NCBI GenBank assembly: GCA_033439255.1
Contig: CM065890.1
Location: forward strand, 682,001 to 746,000
DNA from: Hericium rajendrae
Lineage: Eukaryota > Basidiomycota > Agaricomycetes > Russulales > Hericiaceae
DNA: 64,000 nt
Direction of reading: 5' to 3'
The position numbers and the translations under genes are program-made. Positions 1 through 13,398 of the stretch are shown piece by piece (the first letter of the stretch is position 1; each line of letters opens with the position of its first letter). A model generated the notes under the pieces. The model was not told where the DNA came from. It saw only the letters and a list, made by a program, of their open reading frames with translations, and ran no database searches.

Positions 1-3000
1 CATCCTCTAACCTTGCCCGCCGGCGGAAAGAAAGCAAGGCAGATTCCATCGCGCGTGACGGGCCTTCGTCGGGACGTCGCCGAGTGAGCAATGACAAGGA
101 TGCACAAGCCATGGTCATCGACTCCTTACGCAGTCAAGTCCAAGACCTTATCTCACAAGTCACTGCGCTCAACGGCAAGCTTGTGAAATCCTATGACCGG
201 GTATCTGATCTCGAAGACGCGCTTCATGTCTCGGACTCTAACCTCCGATCGACCACCCTGAAGATCTCCCAGCTTGAGCTCGAGCGCACGCAGCACCTCT
301 CCGCCCTGGACACGGGACTGCTCGTCGAGAAGGCGCAGGTTACCTCCGAGCTTACGCGTCTTATGGAAAAGGCTACCGATGAAGCAGCGCGACGCGGTCA
401 AGCCGAGAGCGCACGTCAAGAGATCGAACAGGAGCTGGATGATCTAAGTGCAGGGCTGTTCGACCAGGCGAACACGATGGTCGCTGAGGCACGTTTTGCC
501 AGGGCGCGCAGCGAACGCAAGGCTGAGGACACGGAGCGCGCTTTGAAGGAGACGGAGGAGGTCGTTGGACTTATGCAGAAGCAGATGCAGGCGCTGCAGG
601 AGGAAAAAGAAGAAGCGGAGCGCAGGATGGAAGAGATGAATATCAAGATGGGCAAGGGCAAGTGGGTCGAGCGTACGCCATCGCCTAGCTCAGGCGACGC
701 GCTGCATCTCTTGAGCTCGCATCAGCCGTACCACGAATTCATGATGTTTGTGGCCCACCTGCGGTCACTCCGTCCCAACTCGCCGCAGGTGCCAGCGATG
801 TCGACGCTTCTTCCTCTGCCTTTCTTGTCAAGGCTGCTTTCAGAGGACACGTAGGTGGATTTACGCATTGTCTTCAACACTACTCTTAAATCATCTACAG
901 CGACCCGACTGTCCGCCTGGATCTCGCCCCATCACTCAATTGGCTCACGCGCCGCTCCGTCATCTCCGCCATTCATAATGGACAACTATCCATCGAGCCT
1001 ATACCCGCTCACGCTCTTCTCGAGGCCACTCATCCTTCTCTCCCAGTCCCCATTCCCGTCTCCAACAACCAGAGTGGCGTATCCTGTGCGCTGTGCGGGA
1101 CGTCCATCTTCCCGCCTGGTTCTTCCAACCCCGGCTCACCGACGCGTCCCGGCCACTCACTGACCCGCACCGCAAGCGGCACCGCCTGGCCCAGCACGCT
1201 CTTCAAGAACCCGCTCTCCAGCAATCTCGGCTCAGCGCCACCCTCCTCCCCGCCGTACCAAGGCGCCCATCCTCCCCCAACACAGATATACATATTCCGT
1301 CTCGCCGTCCAGACAAACTCTGCCCTGCCCGTCCCGATCCCGAACAGCCCGCAGGCGCGCAGCCAGACGACGATGTACCCGCTCTGCACGTCCGGGTGGT
1401 GCCTGACGCGCCTGCGCACGACGTGTTCGCTCTGGGCATTCGTGCGCACGGGCATTGTCGAACGCGTATGGGAAGAAGCGTCTGCACAGGCGCTGCCGCC
1501 GTCACGCAAGGACATGCCCAATATCCCTGCGCCGCCAGTGCCGCCGCGGCGCAAGTCGAAGATGAGCGGGCTGTGGTCGGCGCTCGGTGGGTGGAGCGAG
1601 AACGATAAGGAGAAAGAGAAGGAGAAGGAAGCGATTAAGGCGGAAGCATATTTGTTGACGAGACGGGGTACGGTGCATGAGGTGAAAGCGCCGCCGCCCC
1701 TGCGGCATAAGGAGGTGCTTCCCCCGCCTCCGTTGCACCCCGCTGTCGTGAAAATCGAGAAGTCAGCGGCCGTACCGCCGCCTCTGCCCAAGCGCAGTGT
1801 GTCCCGCCAGCATGCCGTGCCTCCTGCAGAGCCGCACGTCAATGGCATAGAGGCGCCTGTACCCCCGAGTGTCAACGGCGACAGCGTCAATGGCGACAGC
1901 GTCAACGGCGCTAGCATCAATGGCGACAGCGTCAACGGACACGATGGAAAGCTTTCCGTCGAGCCTGAGACGCGTTCGGTCTCGCCCATCACGGCACCGG
2001 ATGAGTCCGAGGTGCATTCGAAGGACGCGTTCCTCACACCGACAGAGCAGCCATCATCGCCTGTATCCGCGCCGAGGTCGGGGTCGCCTTCTACCATCCC
2101 ACTGCCAGATTCTGGCCGCTCCACGCCCGACTTTTCTGAGCCCTCGAACGAAGATGAGCCCATAGCAGCAGAGCCAAATAAAGAATCGTCCCTGCAAACG
2201 GAAGAATCCACCAATGCGGAGCACGCTGAGCCCGAGACCGAGCCGACGACGGCAGTCAACACTCTGACGAACCAAGAGAACGCTCCTTCGAGGACCGGGT
2301 CCCCCGCTCCGCCCCCGCTGCCTCGCCGTGCACCCGCCCGCAACAGGCCTGTACCGCCTCCGCCGCCCCCGCGCGCTCCTGGTCATCATGGTACCACGGC
2401 CGACTCTACGCCGGAGCCCGTCACGACCGACTCGATGCCCACCCCCGAGCCCGTCTCCTCTGTCTCTCCATCCCCAGATCCCGCGGTCTCTGTCTCGGAG
2501 GCATCCTCAGAGCCCACAGCAGACGACGCCGCTCCAGCAGAGAAAGAGGACGCAGAGGCACCAGTAAACGGTCCCGCCGAACTCCCCGCGGACGACAAAA
2601 CTGAAACTGTTCAGGCTTCCGCGGACGACGCCACCTCCGAGCACAAGTCCGTCGAAGACGCGGACGAAAACGTCCAGCCCGCGAACGGCATCTCCGTCCA
2701 GCCGCCCACGCCCTCCGCAGACGACGCAGACGACGCGGCCTCCACCGCCGCCGTAAACGAGATCACGCCGCCCGCGACGCCCGAGCTCCCGCCCCCCGCG
2801 ACGTCCGAGTTCCCGCCCCCGCCGAAGCGGGCCGTCCCGCCCGCGCTGCCCCCGCGCCGCTCGCTCGATCGCACGTCTTCACTGCGCTCGTCATCCGACT
2901 CGCAGTCGCAGTCGCAGAAACAGCTGAACGGCGCAGACGGCGAGGCGTACGTCGGCGACGCGACGTGGGAGGAGCGCACGTGGAAGGAGGTCGTGCGCCT

Positions 3001-3043
3001 GCGCGAGGACATGTTCTGGGCGCGCGTCGGTGGCGTGCGGTAG
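1..3043 (+). CDS. SEC2: Sec2-type Rab guanine nucleotide exchange factor (5' partial)
   Basis: The reading frame is open to the left edge, so the true start lies outside the window. A GTG at 84 is internal. A 50-bp intron at 851-900 joins two exons in phase, giving about 996 visible residues. The first ~220 residues are a long coiled coil ending in the Sec2 core motif ELDDLSAGLFDQANTMV. In the known family this region opens the exocytic Rab Sec4 (Rab8/Rab3) on secretory vesicles. Next come a CALCG motif and a conserved stretch with WCLTRLRTTCSLWAFVRTGI, seen in fungal Sec2 homologues. The C-terminal ~500 residues are low-complexity, acidic and proline-rich, with PPLPRR- and PPALPPRR-like sites that could bind SH3 domains (inference). 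It contains a pentapeptide repeat, listed separately. The family assignment rests on the coiled-coil core and is firm. Confidence 0.88.
1871..1938 (+). repeat. 15-bp coding minisatellite in SEC2
   Basis: Four to five near-identical 15-bp units encode the pentapeptide SVNGD/SVNGA in the disordered tail of the Sec2 protein. The units differ at single third-codon or conservative positions. Confidence 0.85.
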
Positions 3044-3467
3044 TGGCCCGCGCATCCTGTAGATGGAGTGTGCATGCATTTATTTATTATATGATGTATG
3101 GTAGGGCGGGGGATCTTGTAGAGATGGGGCATGGACTTGGTTTTGTTGTTGTTCATGATGTTGATGACGTGTTGGTCCGGCGATACATAGGTATAGCTGA
3201 GGCTTCCCTTTTTTTTTTTATCTAGTTCACGATTGCATTCTTGCATTAATGATACTCATGGTCACGGAGCTCATTGTTTAATGCAGCAAGCGATATGCGC
3301 GAACGACTTGCACGGTGTGTCCCCACACAGGCGCAGACATGACGGCATAATGTTTGAATATCCATTTACGACAATGTACATACAGTATACTATACAATTC
3401 CTGTTGAAATCCGTACTCCCCTCTGCATTTCTGTAAGACGTGTGCTCAACTACCTGAAATACTTTGA

Positions 3468-4844
3468 TCAAAGTGCGTTTGCAGCGTTCTGCTTCGCGAG
3501 CTGCGCGAATGCGGCCTTCGACTCTTCCACGGTGGGGAGGACGAGGTCGAAGTTCAGCAGCTTGAACTTGCTTCCCTTCGGGAAACCGCGCCTGCGCGCC
3601 TCGGCTTCGTCGTCGACATCCTTGTAGTTCTGGACAGGGCGAATCAGCTGCATGACGCGTATGATGACCAGACGGTACGCACGACGACCAGGGATTTCTT
3701 CACGCCAAAGACAGCGTCGCTGGACAGCCACTCGTCGCCATCTGGATACAGCGCGGTGGTCAGCTTCCTGTAGCCCGGTGCTTCGACCATCATGTGCAGG
3801 TGGTTGGGACGCATATTGTGCCGGCCAAGTGCCAATAGCAGATCTCCGACGGGCCCCTACGCGCATATATGCATCAATGTGGTTACAGCTGACGACCAGC
3901 ACCGTAGACGTACATCGCCCGGAATGGGATATGGGACTGGTACGACTGCGCGGTAGAAGTACTTGCCCTCCGAATCGGAACGCAGACGGCCACGACAGTC
4001 GGGCTTCTCGCGCTTGGCGTACTGAGTGTCGTAGAAACCTACCACCACCTATCAGCGTATCGCTCTGGAAGACATTGGAGGCTACATACCGTTGCCGTCC
4101 GTTTCCCAGGTATCGATGACGGCACCTGCGATTGGTTTCCCCTGCGGATCGAGGATGCGGCCTTCTACGTACATATAGTCGCCTTTCCCCTCTGATGCGA
4201 TTGACTCGCCTTGGGCGACTGTGAAATACGAAGGGTTAAACTGTCATGCTGTGGTGTTTCAACGGATGTACGCACCATCCGGGGCATCTTCCGTGAAGAA
4301 CGGACCAAGAACGCTGCTTTCCGTTGTGTTCCCAACCTGTGGGTTATTCAGAGCATCGACAAGCGCCGAAACGCCCAACACATCGGAGAGAAGGATGAAC
4401 TCCTGTCGGAGGTTGGTGCACGTCTGGCCTGTACGTGTCAGGAACTGGATGGCAGTCATCCACTCGTCTGTCGTGATGCTGAAGGACGGAGGCGCGATTC
4501 AAATGCCTGGCAAATTGATGAATAGTGAATGGTCAACACACACCTGGTCTCTTTCACAAACTCATGCAGCTTCGCGATGAGATTCCGAAAGATGAATTGC
4601 GTGCGTCTGCAGACCTATTGACAGCCATCACAACGCTAGGAGCAGGCCTGTACGTACTCGTTCGGCGCGAGCTCTGTCAGTTTCCGGATGTTGTCTGTGA
4701 TGATCTCTGGTTTGTCAGGATACTGCAGCCGATGAGTTCTTAGTATGAAGCTGCATATGAGATCTCACTGCATACCGGCAGATCAAGATCTGGTGCAGGG
4801 ATTCCGTTCGATACTGCCTTGCCTTCTGCATCTGCGCTGGACAT
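3468..4844 (-). CDS. Hydroxyquinol 1,2-dioxygenase-like intradiol ring-cleavage dioxygenase
   Basis: The family opens 1,2,4-trihydroxybenzene (or catechol) to maleylacetate or muconate with a non-haem Fe(III), a late step of lignin-derived aromatic catabolism. The gene has about seven exons. The start ATG (4842-4844) begins MSSADAEGKAVSNG and a short first exon ends at 4776. The N-terminal dimerisation domain includes RQEFILLSDVLGVSALVDA and VLGPFFTEDAPDG. The catalytic domain shows VEGRILDPQGKPIAGA, then FYDTQY, YRAVVPVPYPIPGD, and GRHNMRPNHLHMM. The Tyr residues and the two His of the HLH region are the expected iron ligands. The sequence ends in LAKQNAANAL, with the stop at 3468-3470. It is divergent from PRE2 across a ~600 bp shared promoter. 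Hydroxyquinol is preferred over catechol because of the N-terminal motifs, but the exact substrate is inferred. The donor after LAPNEY is uncertain. Confidence 0.88.
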
Positions 4845-5446
4845 GTTGGCTGCTCTGGAGATGGGGCGGGAGACGAGGGGGGATACAGAAGAATATAAAG
4901 TAGACGTGATTGGTTCAGACCGTTAAATAGCACTCGCATGCTTAAAGTGGGGAGCGATAACCGCACAACTGCGATGGTCCGAAGCCTCGACATGCCCATA
5001 TAAGGGGTCCACTTTCCAGTGCACGCAGTCAGCAGGTCGCATTTGTCGCCCGCGGCAGAAACATCTCGAGTGTTGCGTGCTAATCTCTCTGTTCCAGAAC
5101 TTCACCGTAAGCACAACAGAGAACTCGACGGAGAGTTGGTGGGAAATCGATTACTGGATATCGTATCCCAAGCTCGACATGACGCGCACCTCTCTAGTCA
5201 CTCACTTCAAACACCAGGAAACTCTGCGTCAGCGAGAAGTTCATCTTGCGTTCCTTCGCGACAATGTTGTAGCAGTCCGGGTTCCTTTGCGTATGGGCTG
5301 GGAAATAGAAGAGAACAATATTTTGCAAGAGAGACGATGTTCGCGTGACCTGACCTGGGTGGATTACGTCAGCATCGACCGCGCGTCCTCGACGCAGGAG
5401 CGCGGACGCGTCAGCTTCGCCTCCATATCCCAGCATCCTGCCCACC
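4845..5446. other. Intergenic shared promoter region
   Basis: This is the divergent interval between the dioxygenase and PRE2. Short open frames here lack family features. I see no conserved element. Confidence 0.6.
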
Positions 5447-6658
<1,212 letters not shown>

Positions 6659-7151
6659 TGTACTCTACGTGTTTGAGCGTCGTATGAAATCATCATCAAT
6701 TGTATTGTTTTCCTTTCGCCAGCCATGAATTCACGATCGACCAGAAGGTGAATGGCTGGCTTATTGACCATTGCCTAAAAAAACATTCAGCATATCTCAT
6801 CTCGATTCTCTATCCCCTAACTCAACCCACAGACGAGGAATTTTCTTCTGTCCACAATATTTTCAGACACACGAATGTCATGTCCGCAGACGTGGTGAAG
6901 CATCGATGAAGCTTATTTAATCTCCCAAATATTCCTTGATCACACCAAATTAAAAATGAAGCGATCCTAGCGCTGGATAACACCCGTCCTTCGTAATACA
7001 CATATGCAAAACCCAGTAATGCAAAGACTACTCAAATCCACCTCCTCAAGACGCTCAAGCAAACTCAGGGACCAGAGCACGGACGTGGTGGCGGGACGCC
7101 CCTACGAACAACACCTGTCAACCCATGAACGCACCACGGCATGCAAAACGA
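6659..7151. other. Convergent intergenic region
   Basis: AT-rich 3'-UTR space between the convergent PRE2 and Egh16-like genes. Nothing else is recognised. Confidence 0.6.
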
Positions 7152-8127
7152 TTACTCACAAGACCGGCGCGCATTCATGGCCTTCTTTGCGGCAGCAGCG
7201 TTGTTGTTCTTCGCACCGCCTGCAGCTTTGGCGTTGTTCTTCGCACCACCCACAGCATTAGCGTTAGCAGCGTTCTTGGCAGCCTTGTTGTGCTTTCCCT
7301 GGCCGGCAGCGGCGGTGGCAGTGGACGCAGCAGCACTGGCGGTACCGGCGGCGACGCTCGCGGTGTCAGCAGCAGCAACGGCGGTGCCGGCAGCAGCGCT
7401 AGCACCGGTGCCAGAAGCAGTAGCATTGCCAGCAGCGGCACCCGCTGCCGCACCGACGGCACCAGCAGCAGCGCCGACGGCACCAGCAGCAGCACCAGCA
7501 GCGGCGCCACCCGCTTGCGAGACCATGATACAATTGCCAAAGCCACCCGCGGTGGTCATCGAGACGAGGCAGGACTTCCCGTCCGCACCGCCTGTGCACG
7601 TCGTGCCCGCGGGCAGCGCGGCAGTGACCTGCTGCTGACCATTGGAAGTAGGAGCCTGCGACACCAAATCTGTCAGCTGAACATTTGAAGCCAGAAACGC
7701 CAACAGCACGAACCAGGTCGCCGTTCGTGGTGATGGTGCCGCCCGTCGTGAAGCTCGCACCGGTGCCGGTCGCGTCGACCTGCATCTTGGCCGCGACGAT
7801 CTGGCGCGAGCCGTCCTTGCCACTAGATTTTTGCCATGCCATTTAGCCCTGATTGATGTATAGATTGCGTGAGTGCACTTACGCGTTGAAGTTCTGGACG
7901 TTGACGGCGAACGAATCGCCGGTGGCCGCAACGGTCTGTGCTGTGTTCGCGCTCGCGGCGATGTCAACGCCCTTGCCGCAGGGCGCGTTGGTCGAGGGCT
8001 TCACCGCATCACTGCGGGCGGGGGTGCCCGTGACTTGGATGGCCGGGGAGATGACCGCGTGGGCGTACGCCTGCGAGGAGAGCGCCACGACAAAGACGGA
8101 GGCAAAAAGGGACTTGTTGAACAGCAT
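7152..8127 (-). CDS. Egh16-like secreted protein with Ala/Gly/Asn-rich tail
   Basis: The start ATG at 8125-8127 opens a signal peptide (MLFNKSLFASVFVVALSS...AYA) followed by HAVISPAIQVTGTP and a PCGKG cysteine. Two introns are inferred: one after VQNFNA, and a 58-bp intron in the 7680-7740 area containing a CTGAC branch-point sequence and ending in TGTCGCAG. Splicing it joins TTNGDL to APTSNGQQQ. The domain then shows DGSRQIVAAKMQVD, PAGTTCTGGADGKSCLVSM and FGNCIMVSQ, the cysteine and glycine pattern of the Egh16/Gas1-like secreted proteins of fungi. The last ~120 residues are an alanine-rich AAAG-type repeat followed by a basic K/N-rich end (NARRSCE). This end is not a GPI signal. The family is tied to appressoria in some pathogens; its role here is unknown. 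An intron-retained frame also reads through, so the second intron needs RNA support. Confidence 0.65.
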
Positions 8128-9664
8128 CTTAAAATGACGAAGAGAATGGAAGGAAGTAGGGCAATAGACCAGCTGGGATACGTGAATGAACGAGAGATGG
8201 AACTGCAATATTCAATATGCAGTGACGGAAGGATCCAGTCCTGGGTGGGGCGCTAGGAGAATGCAGAAATGAACGTGAGCGAAGCTGGGGATAAAATGCC
8301 TCACTGCAGGGCTTTATACTCGCCAGCGTGCGTTCCACACGTGTCCTTTGTGACAATGGAGTTCGCGCTTTCGGCGGCGGTCCTATCATAAGAAGACATC
8401 AGTGACAAGATCCTTGGGAACGGTAACCCATGCAGAAGGTTTTTTGTAAGCGATCACAAATTTGGCGTGGCGTCTAATTTTGTATCACGCAGGCGTTGCT
8501 ATGCCCTATAGAAATGAAAAACAATGGAAGTTAATGACAAAGGGGAACATAACGCTTGTTGTTACAATGTCTATAAATGTGCGACCTGGTGCAATCACAG
8601 TGAATGTTTCATCGGAGAAAGAGGAGGATGGTTCAGTAGGTCGTCAGGCGTCAGCCAATCATGATTACTGATGAGAATTTGTTTTCGCGAGGCAATTTGG
8701 ATGAACTCCAGTCCCATGGCAATGGAGACTGCCCCAGCCGAATCCTGGGGACCAATCGGAAGCAGTTCTCCACATCTATGGTGTCAATACGCGAGGACAC
8801 CCTGCCTGGCGGTTGCTTGCTGACGTCGAAGAGGGTTGGTGGCTGGCCGTCGTGAGAGGCATCGTAAATTTCGCCGTGAAATCAGAATCAGATTGTTCTC
8901 CCTGGAAGCTGTAGGAGGGCGTTGGATTTACTTACCAAAGTCATGTCGGTGCACCTTCTGGCAGAGCACGATGTTCATCGGCCAACACTGGCAGCATCAA
9001 TGGCGCTGTGAGCCAATCAGGAGATATTGAATGAGATCATCATAAAGATCCTCGCTGAGAGCCGTCATCAACCCTGTTGATGATATACATACAGTTGGCC
9101 AGAGGCACAGATGGAGAGATTCCTGAGAGGTGAGCCAATAGAACGTCCAAGGGGTCAACCAGGTGTACAGGATTCTAAAACATCCGAATGATGTCGAACA
9201 ATTGTTGATGTCCATCATCCCCGCATGCGGGGTCGTCGAGGTTTCAACTTGATCGACGGTACTGAATAGAGTTAGTTAACTGGGAAAATTTAAAGGGGTT
9301 TTTCGCAATTCTGATTGGTTGGGAGCTGACACTGACCGATCAGAATTGAGAAAAATCCTGAAAATCCTGATGATACTCAAGCTAATAGACTCGAATGAGC
9401 GCATGGCTAGAGAACCGCGATCTCTGATGCCTGGTCCCGAGGAATGTGGAGTGCAATGGTAGGCGGCGACGCTCGACGACGTTGACGTCGACGAGCTTGC
9501 GCCCGAACTTGGTGCGGTTCCGAGCAAACGCACCGCTGACGTAAACCTACTGGGAATGTCATTCAGCGTCTTCATCGTCTCGGGCAACGTCGAGCGCTCC
9601 TGAATCTCATAAGTAAGACCGACAATTGTCGGCTCCAAGCATCGTTGACCCCTCTCACAACGCC
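8128..9664. other. Intergenic region with a perfect palindrome
   Basis: About 1.5 kb with no supported gene. A perfect 14-bp palindrome CCCCGCATGCGGGG lies at 9219-9232. Near 9026-9075 the plus strand reads QEILNEIIIKILAESRHQPC before a stop. That is reminiscent of an F-box core but too short to call. Confidence 0.5.
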
Positions 9665-10949
9665 ATGAATGAGTCGCCGCCTTCTTCACTGTTCTCGGCG
9701 GAGTCGTACTTCGCGACCCAGCCAGCGCCGCCGACACTCGAGCACGATGTCGCCGGCGTGCGTGCATTCATCGCTCGACAGCGGGAATTGGGGAGGAAGG
9801 TTGTGCTAGTGACTGTGAGTTTGTTAAATCCATCACCGCTAGGATGTGCGGACTGAGGCGCGATCGCAGAGCGGAGGAACGACGGTTCCGTTGGAGCTCA
9901 ATGTGTGAGCTCGACCCGTGGATGATCCCCCGCTCCTAGAAGCTTATGTATGCGCCGCTTGCAGCGTGCGTTTCCTCGACAACTTTAGTGCTGGTAACGT
10001 TTGCGCACCGAATCTTGCATAGCGACCATAACCGTGTTCGCAGGCACGCGTGGGGCAACCTCCGCGGAGTACTTCCTCCAGGCGGGCTACGCGGTCGTCT
10101 TCATGCATCGGCAGTTCAGTCTGCAGCCCTTCAGCCGGCATTACTCGCACTCGACCAATCCCTTCCTCGATCTCCTCGACGTCGATCCCCAATCACCAAA
10201 CTCGCAATTGCCCCCAAACATCAGCGTGACGCCGTCCAAGCGCGCCGAGCTGGTCGAGGTGCTGCAAGCATATAAATCGGCTCGTGCATTGGAACAGATC
10301 CATACGCTCACATTCGTGACGGTCAATGACTATCTGTGGCTACTCCGTGCCGTCAGTCAAGAATTATCGGTGATAGGTCGGCAATCGTTGTACTATCTTG
10401 CAGCAGCTGTCAGCGATTTCTTCCTCCCGCGACAGAAGATGGTAAGCACACCATCAATTCTTTTCGCTTTCGTGGGGTAATTACCACGCGCATCGTACCA
10501 GTCCGAGCACAAGATCCAATCCGGCAAAGGCAGCCTGATCATCGAGATGGACCAAGTACCGAAAATCCTTAAACCGATGGTAGACGAATGGTCGCGCGAC
10601 GGCTTCATCATTTCCTTCAAGGTCCGCGCTCCCACCTACCCGCGCCCGCTCCGCATTGACATTCCCGCAGCTAGAAACAGACCCCGCTCTACTGATCCCG
10701 AAATCCCGCGGCGCGCTCGAGCGCTACGGGCACCAGATCGTCGTCGGCAACGATCTGCACCGGCGCAAACACGAAGTCGTCTTCGTCTCGCGCCAGCACA
10801 CCGGCGAGGACATCTCTGAGCACTGGCTCCGCATCGACCCGAAAGCGATCAATGCGCTGGGCCATCCAAAGGAAATCGAGGAGGACATCATCGCGGAACT
10901 TGTCAAGAGGCACAACGCGTGGATCGCTGCTGAGCCCAGCTCGAACTGA
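9665..10949 (+). CDS. CAB2: Phosphopantothenate-cysteine ligase
   Basis: This enzyme joins 4'-phosphopantothenate to cysteine, the second step of CoA synthesis after pantothenate kinase. The start ATG is at 9665-9667 (MNESPPSSLFSAESYF). About five exons encode ~360 residues. Motifs in order: KVVLVT|SGGTTVPLE (nucleotide-binding loop), RFLDNFSAGTRGATSAEYFL (the FSxGxRG signature), GYAVVFMHRQFSLQPFSRHY, YLAAAVSDFFLP and HKIQSGKGSLIIEM. The C-terminal exon follows with RYGHQIVVGNDLHRRKHEVV. The AAVSDF and SGGT motifs are diagnostic of eukaryotic CoaB-type ligases. A decayed partial copy of the final exon lies 250 bp downstream. Confidence 0.93.
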
Positions 10950-11194
10950 TTCGTCGGGCGTGGGTGGTTTTACGTGGTGCTGTGTAGAGGACGACTTCTC
11001 TTTGTGAAGATGTATCACCTGATGAATCTACCGTATGTATGACAGGCTGCCTGGTGCCATGATACCTTGTACCGTGAACTTACTCTATCTTCGAGCTTAG
11101 CATGCTGATGGTGTGATAGTGAAGCATTTACAATTTGTTGTTGCCGCTTATCTGTCTCTAAGACTTGTGCTCGAAGATCCTGTGGGGAACCCCG

Positions 11195-11275
11195 ACATTT
11201 ATAGGGCGCCAAATCATCGTTAGCGATGACCTGCGCCGACGCAAGCATGGAATCGTGTTCGTCTCGCGTGAGCTT
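11195..11275 (+). pseudogene. Duplicated fragment of the CAB2 last exon
   Basis: The plus strand reads QIIVSDDLRRRKHGIVFVSR. This aligns with QIVVGNDLHRRKHEVVFVSR of the preceding ligase gene, including mostly synonymous codon changes. The surrounding frame has stops and no exon structure, so this is a gene fragment. The flanking 3' sequences (11080-11120 and 11375-11420) also resemble each other, so part of the 3'-UTR was copied too. Confidence 0.7.
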
Positions 11276-11512
11276 ACGCGGACAGGACAACTCCAGGAAC
11301 TGGTGTCACTATGTCATTGTATGGCATGCTGTTGAATTGGTACTATGATGCGTTGTACTACTGCGAATTCACTCTAGCTACCTTCCACTTCAGCATGGCG
11401 ATGGTGAAGCATCTTCCGTTCTCTGTGAGATCCGCAGTCCTTTATCATCTGTGAAGCAAGGCGGCTTGATGAAGAAGGACTCAATTGCCCATAGAATTCA
11501 CTTTCGCAATTC

Positions 11513-13398
11513 CTAAAGCAGACTATTGTAGTAAGCCCAGTTATCTTCGCTGAATCTGCCCTCAAAAAGGTCCCAATCAACTTCAACAATCTCTCTCAAT
11601 TCTCGTAATTGATCGAGATTGATGGTGCATCCTCTGAGGTAGAGGGTCAGCGGTATGTCAGCCGCTGCACGGCGATGAGCAAGTGACGTCTTCAGCATAT
11701 CGAAAATGCTGATGGTGGCAATGGGAAATCCCTCTTCGTCCTCAGACGGTTCTCCCTCATCATAATTCTTGAAGTCGACACACTTGATCTCGACGCGGCG
11801 GAGCTTTCGGAAGAGAAACCGCTGTTGTCTAAGCTGCCCTCCGTCCCCGCTCTCGTCTTGTTGATCGTGAGCTAAACGCGGCGGCGGCACGTCCAACGCC
11901 CCGCACAGACTCTGCGCAACCTGTCCCCGGACTGACAGATTCGCCACTTCCGTGTATCCCTCGAAAGCATATATCCATTCCTCGGGTGATAATGTCCAGT
12001 CAATGTTATCCGACTCGAGAATCAGGTCCCGGATGGCCCAGGCGTCGTTTGCAAGGGCATGGCATACATCTTCTACATTCGTATCTGCGTCGATCAATAT
12101 TGAGATAGCGGGGACGCCCTCCCCTTCCTGACGATGGCCGGCTGGACTTGGGGATTCACCCGCAGCCCAAAAGCGGAGGAGCCACCTTGCGCCGGTGTCG
12201 CTTCCCTGTGCATTCGACACGAGCATTGTCAGAGGCGAATTTTCATGTGCGCCGGAAAGTATATGGGCTTTGACAAATGTCATGATGCCTGGAAAGTGGC
12301 GAGTAACAAGCGTCCCGCAGTCGACGGTGATATCGCAGGACGGGGGATTTGCCAGGTGCTTGAGGGCCGATTTGCACTCAACTGTAGCGCTGTCACCGAG
12401 GGTCAGCTGCTGCAGGCGAGGCAGGACGACATGCGGTATGCTTGGAGGATCCCTGGGTTCTATAGGAAGACAATACAACAAGGATAAAGTCTCCAGAGAG
12501 GACATCTCTTGAAGAGCGCAAAAGAACTGTGTGTACACGCTCACGTCACCGCTGCGAGCTGATCTATGGAGAGAATAACTTTCACTGTTGTTGATATCGA
12601 GATGAACAAGACCGCGGAGAATGGGCGCAGTCCATGAGAGCTGGATATCACATAGCTCAAGCCGACGGAGCAGGGGAAAATGGCTGTGAGATATTTCGCG
12701 CGGGAATGTACATGTTCCTCTACCATCATGCAGGTACAGAGATTCCAGCATTGGCGCCGGAGATGCTACCAAAAACAGCAAAATGGCTCCCATGGCTCCA
12801 GTACCTTCAGCGATGGACAGATGGCGGGTATGGGGGAGCTGTTCGGGAATGACGAGGCTCGCGATAATATGTCCTGGAGGCCCCCATGGCTGGTAAGAGC
12901 ACTGAGAATACGAAAGCGGCGCCGACTTTGCGCGCGCGACCATCTCTCTTGTCCACTCGTAACCGAGCTTGTCCGTCACATCGCTCCATAAGCTGGGATG
13001 TTGAAGCGCTGTGTCACGCCAGACCCTGCAAACCTGAGTCGCTCGGATCCAGCCAAGGTTCTTCGCGCGGTTAGGCGGGTCCCCTGCAGCATGAAAGTGA
13101 AAGATACGGCCAAGGACTTCCGATGGAAGGGTACAGATGCGGGTGAGCGCATTACGGCGCGTGCGAAGAGAGGATACAGCGGCAACTAAGACTGCCACTT
13201 CGTCGTCGATCTTTTGACGGGCGAGCTGAATGACGCCCGGGTGGTCGCGAGGAGATACACCCTGTATATTCGCGATTCGGGAATTCAAGTATCTTCTCCA
13301 TAGATCCTGGTGGCTACTCAGGTAGTAATAGTGAGAAGATCGATGCGTGTTACACGAGAAGGAACGACTCGATCTTACTTTGCTTCCGGTGTTGCCAT
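11513..13398 (-). CDS. F-box protein with LRR-like C-terminus (paralogue 1)
   Basis: F-box proteins are substrate adaptors of SCF ubiquitin ligases. I place the start at ATG 13396-13398: a 20-nt exon (MATPEA plus two bases) is joined over a 64-bp intron (13314-13377) to HQDLWRRYLNSRIANIQG. The resulting frame is exactly 606 codons plus stop. The conserved ARQKIDDEVAVL helix comes next. The F-box core follows: LPSEVLGRIFHF, then LGWIRATQVCRVWRDTALQH and PSLWSDVT, at residues ~70-130. The rest (~450 residues) has leucine-rich repeat-like segments such as LRRLELCDIQLSWTAPILRG, and a conserved end (DQLRELREIVEVDWDL). Longer open sequence upstream of HQDLW is intron and UTR, not protein. It is the most diverged of the three minus-strand copies. 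Confidence 0.88.

Noticed and set aside
1030-2343. 437-codon minus-strand open frame
   Set aside because: Antisense shadow of the GC-rich SEC2 tail; Ser/Gly/Thr composition mirrors the plus-strand codons.
9026-9075. F-box-like string on the plus strand
   Set aside because: About 20 residues only, with a stop directly after; not enough to call a gene remnant.
9276-9767. 163-codon minus-strand frame upstream of CAB2
   Set aside because: Overlaps the CAB2 start, low complexity in the middle, no family or exon structure.
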